In this document: one piece after another, positions 35,528 to 43,681 of the stretch | Position numbering within the stretch: the first letter of the stretch is position 1 | Layout of the letters: each line of letters starts with the position of its first letter | NCBI GenBank assembly: GCA_964464815.1 | Contig: CAYXHF010000008.1 | Location: 3,736-67,735 of the forward strand | Reading direction: 5' to 3' | Length of the DNA stretch: 64,000 nucleotides | DNA from: UBA11524 sp964464815 | GTDB taxonomy: Bacteria; Bacillota; Clostridia; Christensenellales; Aristaeellaceae | Notes under the pieces: model-generated | What the model saw: only the letters and a program-made list of their open reading frames with translations | Databases searched by the model: none | What the model was told of the DNA's origin: nothing | Program-made: the position numbers and the translations under genes

Positions 35528-35718
35528 CATGCTTGTTTCTTAGCATGAGGGAAGAAAGTTGGTCGCCGCGACTCTGCGAGCGCGTGCTTTGCAGTGCTGT
35601 GAAGAGGATTGTCCGTGCTTTTTTGATTGCACTTCTGGGGTTTTACCCCAGACCCCAGCAGGACGCTGTCCTGCACCTGCGAAGGGCCGTTGGCCCTCTC
35701 GACACCCATTTCGCGATG
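35528..35718 (+). repeat. dispersed structured repeat, copy A
   Basis: About 190 bp matching, in opposite orientation, the block at 59461-59651. It contains three close hairpins: CTGGGGT-TTT-ACCCCAG, CAGGAC-GCT-GTCCTG and AGGGCC-GTT-GGCCCT. The rest of the gene-free stretch 35297-35796 holds no convincing gene or promoter. Reading frames across the repeat are open but lack ribosome binding sites. Confidence 0.8.
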
Positions 35719-35796
35719 GCGTTGTGCGGTTTTTCTTACTGTTTCCGCGTGGGGCGTCGTGCGCTTTTTTCTCTGCCTCTTCCTCTTTCCTTTTCC

Positions 35797-37467
35797 TCAG
35801 GGTTCAAGTTCGGCGTAGCGTTTCGTACCGTATTTACACAATAGCAAGCCCGCCAGCACCGCTTCTACTACCATCGTCATACTACCGACCGCCACACGCA
35901 AAATCGGTGCATTGCCATCAACCATTATCATCCACACCACCGCCGCAATCGGCAAGGCCGCCAGCAACGTCGACAGCGCCATCGCAATCATCTGATTCAT
36001 GTTCTGCTTCATCACCTGCTGTTCAGACTTCCATTGCAGCATCGGCCGGCATGCATCCACCGTTATTGCCACACAGCCCGTCGCAAAGGAGAACAGATTC
36101 GCAATCACGAGCGCTCCCAGCACCGGCAGCAGATAGCCCCAGCCAAGGAAAATCAATATCGCCACGGACATCAGCAGGATTGCCACAAAATTGATGGTCA
36201 GATTGACCGACAGCTTGGCAAGCAGTTGCGTTTTGGGCGACACCGGGATAAATTTCGCAATGGGCAGTCGTTCACCTTCGCGGGAGACAGCCGTGGACAC
36301 CAGCGGATTCATCCAGCTGACAAACATCAGGATGGCGCAGATGATGAGCATCACGTCCGTTTTGCTGACCTCCTGCTGCATCGTTTCAAGCAGCTTCATC
36401 ATTTCTATTCCCTCGGAGGCCATACCCATGGACGCGCCAAACAGTATGATTGGCAGGAGCAATACACCCAGCACGCCATTGAGCACATAAGACGGCACGT
36501 GTAGGATTTCGCGCCATTCACGGATGTAGATGGCCATGAATGCGCTCTGGCTGCGGAAGGCTTTCTCCGTCAGGCGCACACGCTTGGCCTTGCGGGAGCC
36601 TTCGCTCTGGCGCAGGGTTGTCGTCAGGTAGCCGCCGCCGACCAGCGCCACGGACAGCATTGCACTACCGATAGCAACCAGCAGGTACAGCGCCCACAGC
36701 AGCCAATCGCCATTCATGCCCTTCACGGCCCAAAGCACCGGCGGGAAGGCCGACACCAGCGTATCCAGCAGCGCCTGACGCCCCAGCAGGATTTGCATGA
36801 AGAAGGCCGCATCCGCATCCTCCGGGATGCGCGGCATAATCGACCATTCCAGACCCAGCACAATGACCAGCATCAGCACCGTGCCCAGCACGACCCATGC
36901 TTCCTTGTGCTTTGTCAGCGACGTGAAGTGTCCCAGAATGCTGGACAGCAGCAGCGAAATGGACAGCGGGATGCAGTTGACCGTCAGCAGCACCATGACC
37001 ATACGCAGATAATACGTCCAATCCGGTGCCACATGGATACCGTAGAGGACCAGTGCCGGCGTCGCCATGGCCAGGGACAGGAGCATTTCTCCCAGATAGA
37101 CCTCCGTCCACTTGGCGGCCAGCATCGTCCGGCTTTTGAGTGGCAAATACGCCATCGAGGCCGTATCACGGTTGAAATAGAGCGCTGAGAGCATATGAAA
37201 CAGGCTAAAGAGCAGCGTGGAGACCATCGTCACCAGCAGCACCAGCGCGGACAGCGTTTCCGGCTGTCCCATCATCTGGAACGCCCCAAAGAGCGTGTAC
37301 TCAAAGAAGATAATCACACCCAGCAGGCTCAGTATGCCCAGCGCCACCAGCGGATACATGACCAGACGGGAAATATCCAGCTTGCCATCTGCTTTGCGCA
37401 TACCGCCCTTGAAGGCGGCCAGTGCGTTTTGCAAATTCAGCCGCAGGAGCAGGAAGTATGCTTTCAT
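35797..37467 (-). CDS. ABC transporter permease (large, ABC-2-like)
   Basis: A 556-residue integral membrane protein with about 12 hydrophobic segments in two groups (about residues 30-240 and 325-550). They are separated by a basic loop (SEGSRKAKRVRLTEKAFRSQ). Its start overlaps the ATPase gene by 4 nt (ATGA), so the two form one exporter. No substrate can be assigned. Ends 79 bp before dispersed repeat copy A. Confidence 0.82.
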   Translation of the reverse strand: MKAYFLLLRLNLQNALAAFKGGMRKADGKLDISRLVMYPLVALGILSLLGVIIFFEYTLFGAFQMMGQPETLSALVLLVTMVSTLLFSLFHMLSALYFNRDTASMAYLPLKSRTMLAAKWTEVYLGEMLLSLAMATPALVLYGIHVAPDWTYYLRMVMVLLTVNCIPLSISLLLSSILGHFTSLTKHKEAWVVLGTVLMLVIVLGLEWSIMPRIPEDADAAFFMQILLGRQALLDTLVSAFPPVLWAVKGMNGDWLLWALYLLVAIGSAMLSVALVGGGYLTTTLRQSEGSRKAKRVRLTEKAFRSQSAFMAIYIREWREILHVPSYVLNGVLGVLLLPIILFGASMGMASEGIEMMKLLETMQQEVSKTDVMLIICAILMFVSWMNPLVSTAVSREGERLPIAKFIPVSPKTQLLAKLSVNLTINFVAILLMSVAILIFLGWGYLLPVLGALVIANLFSFATGCVAITVDACRPMLQWKSEQQVMKQNMNQMIAMALSTLLAALPIAAVVWMIMVDGNAPILRVAVGSMTMVVEAVLAGLLLCKYGTKRYAELEP

Positions 37468-38201
37468 GCCTGGTGTTCCTCCGATTCTGTCAGTTCGAGG
37501 AAGAGCTGTTCCAGCGTCGCGCCCTTTTCGCCCGAGCGCAGTTCCTCCAGCGTTCCCTGCGCCACCAAACGGCCCTTGTCGATGATGGCGATTTCGTCGC
37601 AGAGCTTTTCGGCCACCTCCAGCACGTGCGTGGAGAAGAACACCGTGTTGCCCTTCTCGCAGTGGCGGCGCATTTCCTCCTTGAGCGTATGCGCCGCACG
37701 AGGATCCAGGCCGACCATCGGCTCATCCAGCACCCACACCGGCGGCTGATGAATCAGTGCGCCGATGATGGTCAGCTTCTGCTTCATGCCGCGGGAATAA
37801 GACTTGATTTGCTCCCCGATGGCGTCTTCAAGCTCAAAGAGCGCCAGATATTTTTCGATATGCGCCTTGCGTTCCGCCTCACCCACGCCATAGACATCAG
37901 CCATGAAGTTCAGATACTGCATGCCGGTCAAGCGGTCGTAGAGCGCATGACTATCCGGCACAAAGCCAATCATCCGCTTCGCCTCCAGCGGATGCTGACG
38001 CATGGAGATGCCGCCTACCGTCACCTCGCCGCTGCTTGGCGCCAAAATACCCGTCAGCAGACGGATGGTTGTCGTTTTGCCCGCACCATTCGGGCCAATG
38101 AACCCAAAAACCTTGCCCTTGCCCACATGCAGGGATAAATCATCCAACGCACGAATGCTGCTTTTGCCGTATTGCTTGACCACATGCTGAAAATCAATCA
38201 T
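37464..38201 (-). CDS. ABC transporter ATP-binding protein
   Basis: A 245-residue ATPase with GPNGAGKTTTIRLLTG (Walker A), SYSRGMKQKLTI (signature), VWVLDEPMVGLDP (Walker B) and the H-loop FFSTHVLEVAE. ATG 38201 follows AAGGAGG; the TTG at 38210 is less likely. It resembles the ATPases of EcsA/YtrB-type exporters. Transcribed from 38232-38260 with its permease. Confidence 0.9.
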   Translation of the reverse strand: MIDFQHVVKQYGKSSIRALDDLSLHVGKGKVFGFIGPNGAGKTTTIRLLTGILAPSSGEVTVGGISMRQHPLEAKRMIGFVPDSHALYDRLTGMQYLNFMADVYGVGEAERKAHIEKYLALFELEDAIGEQIKSYSRGMKQKLTIIGALIHQPPVWVLDEPMVGLDPRAAHTLKEEMRRHCEKGNTVFFSTHVLEVAEKLCDEIAIIDKGRLVAQGTLEELRSGEKGATLEQLFLELTESEEHQA

Positions 38202-38231
38202 CTTTCTCAAACCTCCTTGTTTGATGCTGCT

Positions 38232-38260
38232 ATTCTATCACGCCCGTTCTCGAATTACAA
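38232..38260 (-). promoter_or_regulatory. promoter of the ABC exporter operon
   Basis: Minus strand: TTGTAA (38260-38255), 17-bp spacer, TAGAAT (38237-38232). Confidence 0.6.
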
Positions 38261-38336
38261 TTCTCCCTGTCTCAAAACCACATTTTCACGTCTAAATTGT
38301 CATTTTTCTGTCATTGTGCATCCTGCTGGCGCACAA

Positions 38337-38380
38337 AAAACACCTCCCCAATCGCCTTTCAGCCATTGAGGAGGTGTTTT
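38337..38380 (-). terminator. ferredoxin terminator
   Basis: CACCTCCCCAAT pairs with ATTGAGGAGGTG (one mismatch). On the minus strand the stem is followed by GTTTTTTG. Confidence 0.8.
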
Positions 38381-38401
38381 CTGCATCGAATTTGTCAGCA
38401 A

Positions 38402-38572
38402 TTACGCCTGAGCGGGCGCACCCACCGGGCAAACCTCGGCGCAAGCGCCGCAGTCCACACACACGTTGGGATCAATCTGATACTGCGTCGCGCCTTCGCT
38501 AATCGCGGAGACCGGGCAGCCCTCGGCGCAAGCGCCGCACATGATGCAAGCATCGGAAATCTTGTAAGCCAT
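38402..38572 (-). CDS. 2x[4Fe-4S] ferredoxin
   Basis: A 56-residue low-potential electron carrier of clostridial type, MAYKISDACIMCGACAEGCP at the start. Two CxxCxxCxxxCP cluster motifs are present: CIMCGACAEGCP and CVDCGACAEVCP. AAGGAGG lies 8 nt before ATG 38572. It is monocistronic with its own promoter and terminator. Such ferredoxins serve pyruvate:ferredoxin oxidoreductase and hydrogenases, fitting an anaerobe. Confidence 0.95.
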   Translation of the reverse strand: MAYKISDACIMCGACAEGCPVSAISEGATQYQIDPNVCVDCGACAEVCPVGAPAQA

Positions 38573-38634
38573 AATCAGTTCCTCCTTTTATAATATGTAC
38601 GAAGATTTTATCAACGCACATCGTTGATGGTCAT

Positions 38635-38663
38635 ATCATACCACGGTTGAAGAAAAAATGCAA
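38635..38663 (-). promoter_or_regulatory. promoter of the ferredoxin gene
   Basis: Minus strand: TTGCAT (38663-38658), 17-bp spacer, TATGAT (38640-38635). The leader contains a 7-bp inverted repeat ATCAACG/CGTTGAT near 38610-38628. Confidence 0.55.
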
Positions 38664-38702
38664 GTCTTCCCTTCATCCCGTGCGGACAAAATACAATCAC
38701 CA

Positions 38703-40130
38703 TCAAATGGTGTCGTCATCCTCATCCAGCGGAATGAGCGGCACATTTTCCGGCGCATCCGTCGTTTCGCTTTCGGACGCTTCCTCGGTGGCCGTCTCCG
38801 CGTCGGTCACTTCTGCAACAGGCGTTTCGGCGGCCGGAGCCTCCGGAGCGACCGGCATTGCCGGCACATCAGCCGTTGCTTCTTCCGTCGATGCTTCAGG
38901 AGCAATCGTGGACGCTTCTGCATCCGTCGTTTCCGGTGCAGTCACGGGCGTTTCCTCAACTGCCGGCTTTTCCTCAGCAGCCTTGGGTTCCTCCTGACCC
39001 TGCGATGCACGGAGCATGGCCGCTTCGAGCGCCTGCTTCCACGGATTCACCGCCGGAGCAGCCTCCTGTGCCTTCGGTGCGTCCTGCTTGGCAGGAACGT
39101 CCTGTGCGACAGGAGCCTCCTGTACGACAGGTGCCTCCTGTGCATTTTCTGCCTGCGCAGCTGCGGACTTTTGTCCCTTTTCAGGCTTCACAGGTGCGTC
39201 GCCTGACTTGTCAGCACGGTTATCATTGCCCTTGCGGTCGCGGCGGTTTGCGCGTTCCGGACGGGCATTCTCTGCCGGAGCATTCTCCGTCTTCGGCGTC
39301 TCCGGACGCTGCGGAATCTGCGGCGACAGGCGCTGCACCTCGCTGGCCGGATACTCCTTGATTTCAAAGCTATCGCCCTTCTTCAGGCGCACCTTGACCG
39401 TCTCGGCAATAATCTTGACCTCGCTGACCACACCAATGCCATCGGGCGTCAGCACTTCCTTGCCCTCCTTGGGCATGGACTTGCGGATTTCCTCATAGGT
39501 GTCCTGCTCATATTTCAGGCAGCACATGAGGCGGCCGCACACGCCGCTGATTTTGATGGGATTTAGCGACAGACTTTGCTCCTTCGCCATCTTGATGGAC
39601 ACCGGCTGGAAGTCGCCCAGGAACGTGCCGCAGCAAATCGGACGACCGCACGGCCCAAGGCCGCCAATCATCTTCGCCTCGTCGCGCACGCCAATCTGGC
39701 GAAGCTCAATGCGCGTCTTGAACACGCCCGCCAGATCCTTCACCAGGCTGCGGAAGTCCACGCGGCCATTGGCCGTGAAGTAGAACAGAATCGTCTTATT
39801 ATCAAAGGTATATTCGACGCTGACCAGCTTCATATCCAGCTTGTGGTCGGCAATCTTCTTCTGGCCGATGAGGAAGGCTTCCTTCTCCGCCGCCTTGTTC
39901 TCCTTGTCGTGGCGCACATCCTCTTCCGTGGCGATACGCACAACGGGACGCAAGGGCGAAGCGAGCTTCTCGTCATCAATTTCGCGCACCTCGGTCACGA
40001 CCTCGCCGAACTCAATGCCGCGCGTCGTTTCCACAATCACAAAATCACCCGGCGTCGGCCACAGCGCCCCCGGATTAAAAAAATACAGCTTTCCCGCGTT
40101 CTCAAAACGAACGCCGATTACGTTGACCAT
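38703..40130 (-). CDS. ricT: PSP1-domain protein RicT (YaaT) with a long disordered tail
   Basis: A 475-residue protein. The PSP1 core (about residues 1-270) holds GIEFGEVV and the Cys-rich GGLGPCGRPICCGTFLGDF and SGVCGRLMCCLKYE, which in Bacillus RicT help hold Fe-S clusters of the RicAFT complex that modulates RNase Y. After about residue 275 comes some 200 residues of Ala/Pro/Glu-rich low complexity, far longer than usual. Its start overlaps holB by 13 nt. Confidence 0.9.
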   Translation of the reverse strand: MVNVIGVRFENAGKLYFFNPGALWPTPGDFVIVETTRGIEFGEVVTEVREIDDEKLASPLRPVVRIATEEDVRHDKENKAAEKEAFLIGQKKIADHKLDMKLVSVEYTFDNKTILFYFTANGRVDFRSLVKDLAGVFKTRIELRQIGVRDEAKMIGGLGPCGRPICCGTFLGDFQPVSIKMAKEQSLSLNPIKISGVCGRLMCCLKYEQDTYEEIRKSMPKEGKEVLTPDGIGVVSEVKIIAETVKVRLKKGDSFEIKEYPASEVQRLSPQIPQRPETPKTENAPAENARPERANRRDRKGNDNRADKSGDAPVKPEKGQKSAAAQAENAQEAPVVQEAPVAQDVPAKQDAPKAQEAAPAVNPWKQALEAAMLRASQGQEEPKAAEEKPAVEETPVTAPETTDAEASTIAPEASTEEATADVPAMPVAPEAPAAETPVAEVTDAETATEEASESETTDAPENVPLIPLDEDDDTI

Positions 40131-41170
40131 TTACTTTTTTCCTCCATCATGGCCAGCAGCAGCCGTTCCACCACCGCTTGCCAGGTTACCTGACTTGCCC
40201 GCATTTGCCGGGCCTGCGCCACTGCGTCCATCAGGCGCAGCATGGATGATAATTCCCCATCATGACTAAAGCGCTGCCACGCTTCGGGATACGTGGCAAT
40301 GGCCGATGCATCCCGCTGACCCAGATGATGCAGCATCAGCGTACGCAGCATGTCCTCCACATCGTCCAGCAGCTCCTCCGCATCGGCCTTGCGATCCTTC
40401 CACGCGCTGGACACGCGCAGGATGTCGCTGCGCCGCCCAATGGCGAAGAAATCGCGCATCACTTCTTCTCTGCGCTGCCAGTAGCCTTCATCCGCCGCCA
40501 CGGCCAGTGCCTTGCCAATTGAGCCGCCGCTGACGTGCAGTGCCTCCTGGGCGCGTTGCTCCGATACGCCATGGCGCGCCAGGGCCGACAGAATCACCGA
40601 ATCCGGCCACGGATGCAGCTTGATTTCCCGGCAGCGGCTGACGATGGTCGGCAGCAGCAGTGAGGGCGATTCCGTCATCAGCAAAAACACCGTCCCAGGC
40701 ACAGGCTCTTCCAGCGTTTTCAGCAGCGCATTTTGCGCCGGTGCATTCATCTTGTCCGCATGCTCTATCAGCACCACGCGCCGACCGCCCTCAAAGGTAT
40801 GGCGGCTGGTAATGGCAATAAGCGCGCGAATCTCGTCCACCGGAATGGACTTCATGTCCGCCTTCACGTCTGCGCTGATGGGCTTGCCCGGCGTGACAAC
40901 CACCATATCCGGATGATTGCCGCTGAGCACCTGCGTACACGCCTTGCAGCACCCGCAGGGCTTTTGCGTATCCTCTTCGCTTTGGCAGAGCAAATACTGG
41001 GCCAACAGTCGCGCCAGCGTCCGCTTCCCCATGCCCTCCAGTCCGGTAATGAGGTACGCATGGACGAAGGTATTCTCCCGCAGCGTGCGCATCAGCCCAT
41101 CATAAACAGCGCCCTGTCCCTGAAAATCGCTCAGAACGGGCGCCGCCAAAGCTTCCCCTGCTTGTGCCAC
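40118..41170 (-). CDS. holB: DNA polymerase III delta' subunit
   Basis: Clamp-loader AAA+ subunit, about 350 residues. It has YLITGLEGMGKRTLARLLAQ (P-loop-like), a zinc-binding Cys set in KPCGCCKACTQVLSGNHPD, and VLIEHADKMNAPAQNALLKTLEEPVPGTVFLL with the SRC motif in IVSRCREIKL. GTG 41170 is preferred because AAGGA is 10 nt upstream; GTG 41179 touches the ribosome binding site. Gene order darA-holB-ricT matches Bacillus yaaQ-yaaR-holB-yaaT minus yaaR. Confidence 0.9.
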   Translation of the reverse strand: MAQAGEALAAPVLSDFQGQGAVYDGLMRTLRENTFVHAYLITGLEGMGKRTLARLLAQYLLCQSEEDTQKPCGCCKACTQVLSGNHPDMVVVTPGKPISADVKADMKSIPVDEIRALIAITSRHTFEGGRRVVLIEHADKMNAPAQNALLKTLEEPVPGTVFLLMTESPSLLLPTIVSRCREIKLHPWPDSVILSALARHGVSEQRAQEALHVSGGSIGKALAVAADEGYWQRREEVMRDFFAIGRRSDILRVSSAWKDRKADAEELLDDVEDMLRTLMLHHLGQRDASAIATYPEAWQRFSHDGELSSMLRLMDAVAQARQMRASQVTWQAVVERLLLAMMEEKSKWST

Positions 41171-41183
41171 AATCCGCACTTCC

Positions 41184-41513
41184 TTACAGCTTGATAAACT
41201 GATCCACCGTCATGACGAACACCGTTGCGCCGCCAACCGTCACTTCCGTCGGGAAGGAGGTGAAGGCACCACCCATGCCACCCATGGGCGTAGGCGTACC
41301 CGCCATCTGCTTGCGCGACTTGCAGACCTTCTCGATCGTATCCAGTGCGTTTTGCAGCTTCTGGTCCTCCACACCAATCAGCAGCGTGGTATTGCCCGCA
41401 CGCAGGAAGCCGCCGGTCGTTGCCAGCTTCGTTACGCCGATGCCCTCCTTCATCAGGTGGTTAACCAAACGGGTCGAATCCTCGTCCTGCACGATTGCAA
41501 TAATCAACTTCAT
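41184..41513 (-). CDS. darA: cyclic-di-AMP receptor, PII-like (DarA/PstA)
   Basis: A 109-residue PII-like signal protein. MKLIIAIVQDEDSTRLVNHL, the ligand-loop GVTKLATTGGFLRAGNTTLLIGV and the C-terminal GGATVFVMTVDQFIKL are family hallmarks. In Firmicutes it binds c-di-AMP; its downstream targets are unknown. AGGAGG precedes ATG 41513. First gene of darA-holB-ricT, with promoter at 41579-41607. Confidence 0.93.
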   Translation of the reverse strand: MKLIIAIVQDEDSTRLVNHLMKEGIGVTKLATTGGFLRAGNTTLLIGVEDQKLQNALDTIEKVCKSRKQMAGTPTPMGGMGGAFTSFPTEVTVGGATVFVMTVDQFIKL

Positions 41514-41578
41514 ATGCTTTATCCTCCTGACGCCCGCACCATGTTGTCACCATACTGCAAGCCTATCTTTCCTTTTAT

Positions 41579-41607
41579 AGTATACAACATGCGCGGCCAA
41601 ATTGCAA
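41579..41607 (-). promoter_or_regulatory. promoter of darA-holB-ricT
   Basis: Minus strand: TTGCAA (41607-41602), 17-bp spacer, TATACT (41584-41579). Confidence 0.65.
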
Positions 41608-41653
41608 GCATACACTTTCTTTCCCCCGACTTTCTCTTTCGACAAAAAAGGGC

Positions 41654-41682
41654 TTGCGCAATTCCCAATTCTGTGCTATACT
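41654..41682 (+). promoter_or_regulatory. promoter of tRNA-Ser
   Basis: TTGCGC (41654-41659), 17-bp spacer, TATACT (41677-41682), 29 bp before the mature 5' end. Confidence 0.65.
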
Positions 41683-41711
41683 AAATAAGCTGATGTTCTC
41701 ACCAGCGCTAT

Positions 41712-41800
41712 GGAGACGTATCGAAGCGGTCATAACGGGGCGCACTCGAAATGCGTTTGCCTTAACGGGCACGTGAGTTCGAATCTCACCGTCTCCGCCA
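41712..41800 (+). tRNA. tRNA-Ser (anticodon CGA)
   Basis: An 89-nt class-II tRNA with encoded CCA. The acceptor stem is GGAGACG/CGTCTCC and the anticodon stem GCGCA/TGCGT around loop CTCGAAA, giving anticodon CGA for codon UCG. The long variable arm is TGCC/GGGCA and the T arm GTGAG-TTCGAAT-CTCAC. The D arm is short but acceptable for Ser. A terminator follows directly. tRNA 3' ends are common integration sites, and mobile remnants lie downstream, but no duplicated 3' end was found. Confidence 0.95.
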
Positions 41801-41804
41801 AATT

Positions 41805-41842
41805 GCCAGTAGTCGGCTTTTCGACTGCTGGCTTTTCTTTTT
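41805..41842 (+). terminator. tRNA-Ser terminator
   Basis: GCCAGTAGTCG (41805-41815) pairs with CGACTGCTGGC (41822-41832) with one mismatch, followed by TTTTCTTTTT. Confidence 0.85.
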
Positions 41843-41892
41843 AGTTCTGAGAAAAGCCCAAGCCAAAACACGAACAGCTTTTCGTATTTCTA

Positions 41893-41921
41893 TTGACACA
41901 CTGGGTTTCGTGTGGTAAGAT
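41893..41921 (+). promoter_or_regulatory. promoter of the 42006 gene
   Basis: TTGACA (41893-41898), 17-bp spacer, TAAGAT (41916-41921). Confidence 0.65.
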
Positions 41922-42005
41922 ATAGGTACGAACATTGTTTCATGTCAATGGGTTTGGGCAAAAAAGCGTTTGTGTTCACAAAAAAGCTTTAGAAAGAGGT
42001 ACCTC

Positions 42006-42617
42006 ATGGATTGGGAGACATTTTATGACCGCTTTTACAACTGGTCAACCAGTACGCAAATCAACCGAATATCCTCCTTAACCTCGTTTGGTGCATCCTC
42101 CGAGGTTACAGAAGTGGCGCAGGAGTTTATGAACAAAAAGGCAGCCTCTCGCTTTGTCAAGAAAGCCGTTGCTGCCGGTGTCCAATTCACACCGGAGGAA
42201 ATCTACGACCTGTCCGATTGCTGTGATACTGCCACAATGAATCTGCTTCTTGAGTCTGCCAAATGCCACTTCACACAGGAGCAGCTTGAGGATTTGGATG
42301 GCGTTGTGGATGAAGAAGTCCTGACTAAAGTCGCCAAGCGAAACCATGTCGCACGCTATGATTATGAGGAAGAAGATAACTTTGTGGTTGCAGAAAAACA
42401 GCAGCCCAAGGTCGGCTTCTTTACAGCCCTTGTATTAGGACTGGGCATTGCCGATCACATGGATAATAAGAAATCTCATAAGCATAATGGCAAATGCAAC
42501 GGTGATTGTGCCAACTGTCCTGCCCACTATGGCTACCGCTACGGTAGATGGTATTATGGGCACCACCATACCCGCGGATGCGAGTTCGGCGGTAATAACG
42601 GTAACGGAGGACGCTAA
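42006..42617 (+). CDS. unidentified helical protein with Cys/His/Tyr-rich C-terminal tail
   Basis: A 203-residue protein. AAAGAGGT precedes ATG 42006. The N-terminal 130 residues are helical (VTEVAQEFMNKKAASRFVKK, FTPEEIYDLSDCCDTATMNL). A short hydrophobic stretch GFFTALVLGLGIADHM follows, then a striking tail: KCNGDCANCPAHYGYRYGRW, two Tyr, GHHH and GCEFGGN. The CxxxCxxC cluster plus His suggests metal binding. Base composition is more AT-rich than neighbours, and it lies between a tRNA and transposase debris, so acquisition is likely. Function unknown. Confidence 0.7.
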   Translation: MDWETFYDRFYNWSTSTQINRISSLTSFGASSEVTEVAQEFMNKKAASRFVKKAVAAGVQFTPEEIYDLSDCCDTATMNLLLESAKCHFTQEQLEDLDGVVDEEVLTKVAKRNHVARYDYEEEDNFVVAEKQQPKVGFFTALVLGLGIADHMDNKKSHKHNGKCNGDCANCPAHYGYRYGRWYYGHHHTRGCEFGGNNGNGGR

Positions 42618-42694
42618 TGCTGGGTAGAAAAAGGAGGGAATGCGAATGTTAATGAACAGCAATGAGTACGCAAAGGAAAGCCACCTGGCGCTCA

Positions 42695-42858
42695 TTGACT
42701 ATATGCTATCAAAAGGCTGACCGCAGGCACGCTATCAATAATACACCCTCTGTTTCGCTTCTCAAATTCTTGGGGTTTGAACTGATTGAAACAGAAAAGG
42801 TGTCGTTCTACAAGGATGCAGACGGCAAATGATATTGTGTTTGACGGCGGTGTGTTCC
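42695..42858 (+). pseudogene. remnant of a GNAT acetyltransferase C-terminus
   Basis: One frame reads YQKADRRHAINNTPSVSLLK then FLGFELIETEKVSFYKDADGK and stops. A +1 shift near 42829 continues NDIVFDGGVFH. NTPSV-LLK-LGFE is the usual end of GNAT acetyltransferases. No upstream acetyl-CoA-binding part remains. A short frame (42647-42719) with a good AAAGGAGGG site precedes it and may be the start of a broken gene. Confidence 0.5.
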
Positions 42859-43069
42859 ACAAGGGCGAGCACAAGAAGTGCTTTGCATACGAGGCCCACA
42901 CGATCTGCGAAAAACGCGGATATATGATGGAGGTTGAGGTAACGCCCGGCAACGTCCACGACAGCGTGGCTTTCGATGCGGTATTTGATCGACTGGTTGA
43001 GCATTATCCTGCGGTTGAAGTGGTTATCGCCGATGCAGGCGACAAAACGCCGTGGAACAAGTGGATGCG
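42846..43069 (+). pseudogene. IS1182-like DDE transposase fragment
   Basis: HKGEHKKCFAYEAHTICEKR, GYMMEVEVTPGNVHDSVAFD and VEVVIADAGDKTPW match the central catalytic part of IS1182-type transposases. The part is about 75 residues of a protein normally near 450. No N-terminus, no C-terminal Glu region and no inverted repeats are present. It is fused in frame to the GNAT remnant. Conserved Tyr of ADSAYKTP is replaced (ADAGDKTP). Confidence 0.7.
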
Positions 43070-43100
43070 CCCGCTTTTTTCAGCCCTCCTGCATGTGATT

Positions 43101-43132
43101 GAAGCCACTTCGCGGCAATGCGAAGTGGCTTC
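43101..43132. terminator. 13-bp perfect hairpin
   Basis: GAAGCCACTTCGC (43101-43113) pairs perfectly with GCGAAGTGGCTTC (43120-43132); TTT follows on the plus strand. It is the first of two stacked hairpins between the transposase remnant and the motor operon. Confidence 0.6.
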
Positions 43133-43144
43133 TTTGACAAACTG

Positions 43145-43180
43145 ATGCGCCCGAACACATTCGTCCGGGCGCATTTTTTT
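43145..43180 (+). terminator. hairpin with T tract
   Basis: ATGCGCCCG (43145-43153) pairs with CGGGCGCAT (43166-43174), followed by T7 on the plus strand. It abuts the stop codon of the minus-strand gene ending at 43179 and probably serves both directions. Confidence 0.7.
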
Positions 43181-43670
43181 ACTGATTCACCTGTATCGTC
43201 GTGCGAATCGTGAAAGGAATTCCCCACATGTAGTAGGTGATGTTCACCTCGCGAACCGCGTGCATGTTGCGGCTGGTCAGGATGGTTGCGGAAATATCGC
43301 CGATGGCGTGTGCCGGGAGCGTCAAGACATCGTTCGTGCCAATTTGCAGGATGTCGCCGCTCATGGGCGTAATCTGAATCTCCACCATCTCCGCAGGCAG
43401 CGCCGTGGTGTTCTCGATGCGCAGGGTGTAGGTGTACAGCACGTACTCCTCTGCGCCGGATAGCTCCTGCGCCGCAACAAAGGGCGTGCCGACCACCGCA
43501 CCGTTGCGCACCTGCGCACTCAGCTCGGCGAACAGCTCCGGCTGGTAGGTAGCCTCCATCACGCTGACACTTTGGGCAATCACCGTGACGTTAGCCGTCA
43601 GGTAGAGCGATCCCACACCGATAACTGTTAATAAAAGTAGCACCACACTAATGATGGCAAAGCGTTTCAT
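43179..43670 (-). CDS. small membrane-anchored extracytoplasmic protein of the motor operon
   Basis: A 163-residue protein with one N-terminal membrane helix (FAIISVVLLLLTVIGVGSLYL) and a beta-rich extracytoplasmic domain (YTYTLRIENTTALPAEMVEI, TRNMHAVREVNITYYMWGIP is similar in style). It starts 11 nt after the OmpA-like gene, so it is the third gene of one transcript. The ribosome binding site is weak, suggesting coupled translation. Family not recognised; a role as accessory stator or wall-side subunit is inference from position. Confidence 0.65.
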   Translation of the reverse strand: MKRFAIISVVLLLLTVIGVGSLYLTANVTVIAQSVSVMEATYQPELFAELSAQVRNGAVVGTPFVAAQELSGAEEYVLYTYTLRIENTTALPAEMVEIQITPMSGDILQIGTNDVLTLPAHAIGDISATILTSRNMHAVREVNITYYMWGIPFTIRTTIQVNQ

Positions 43671-43681
43671 GGAATTTCTGT

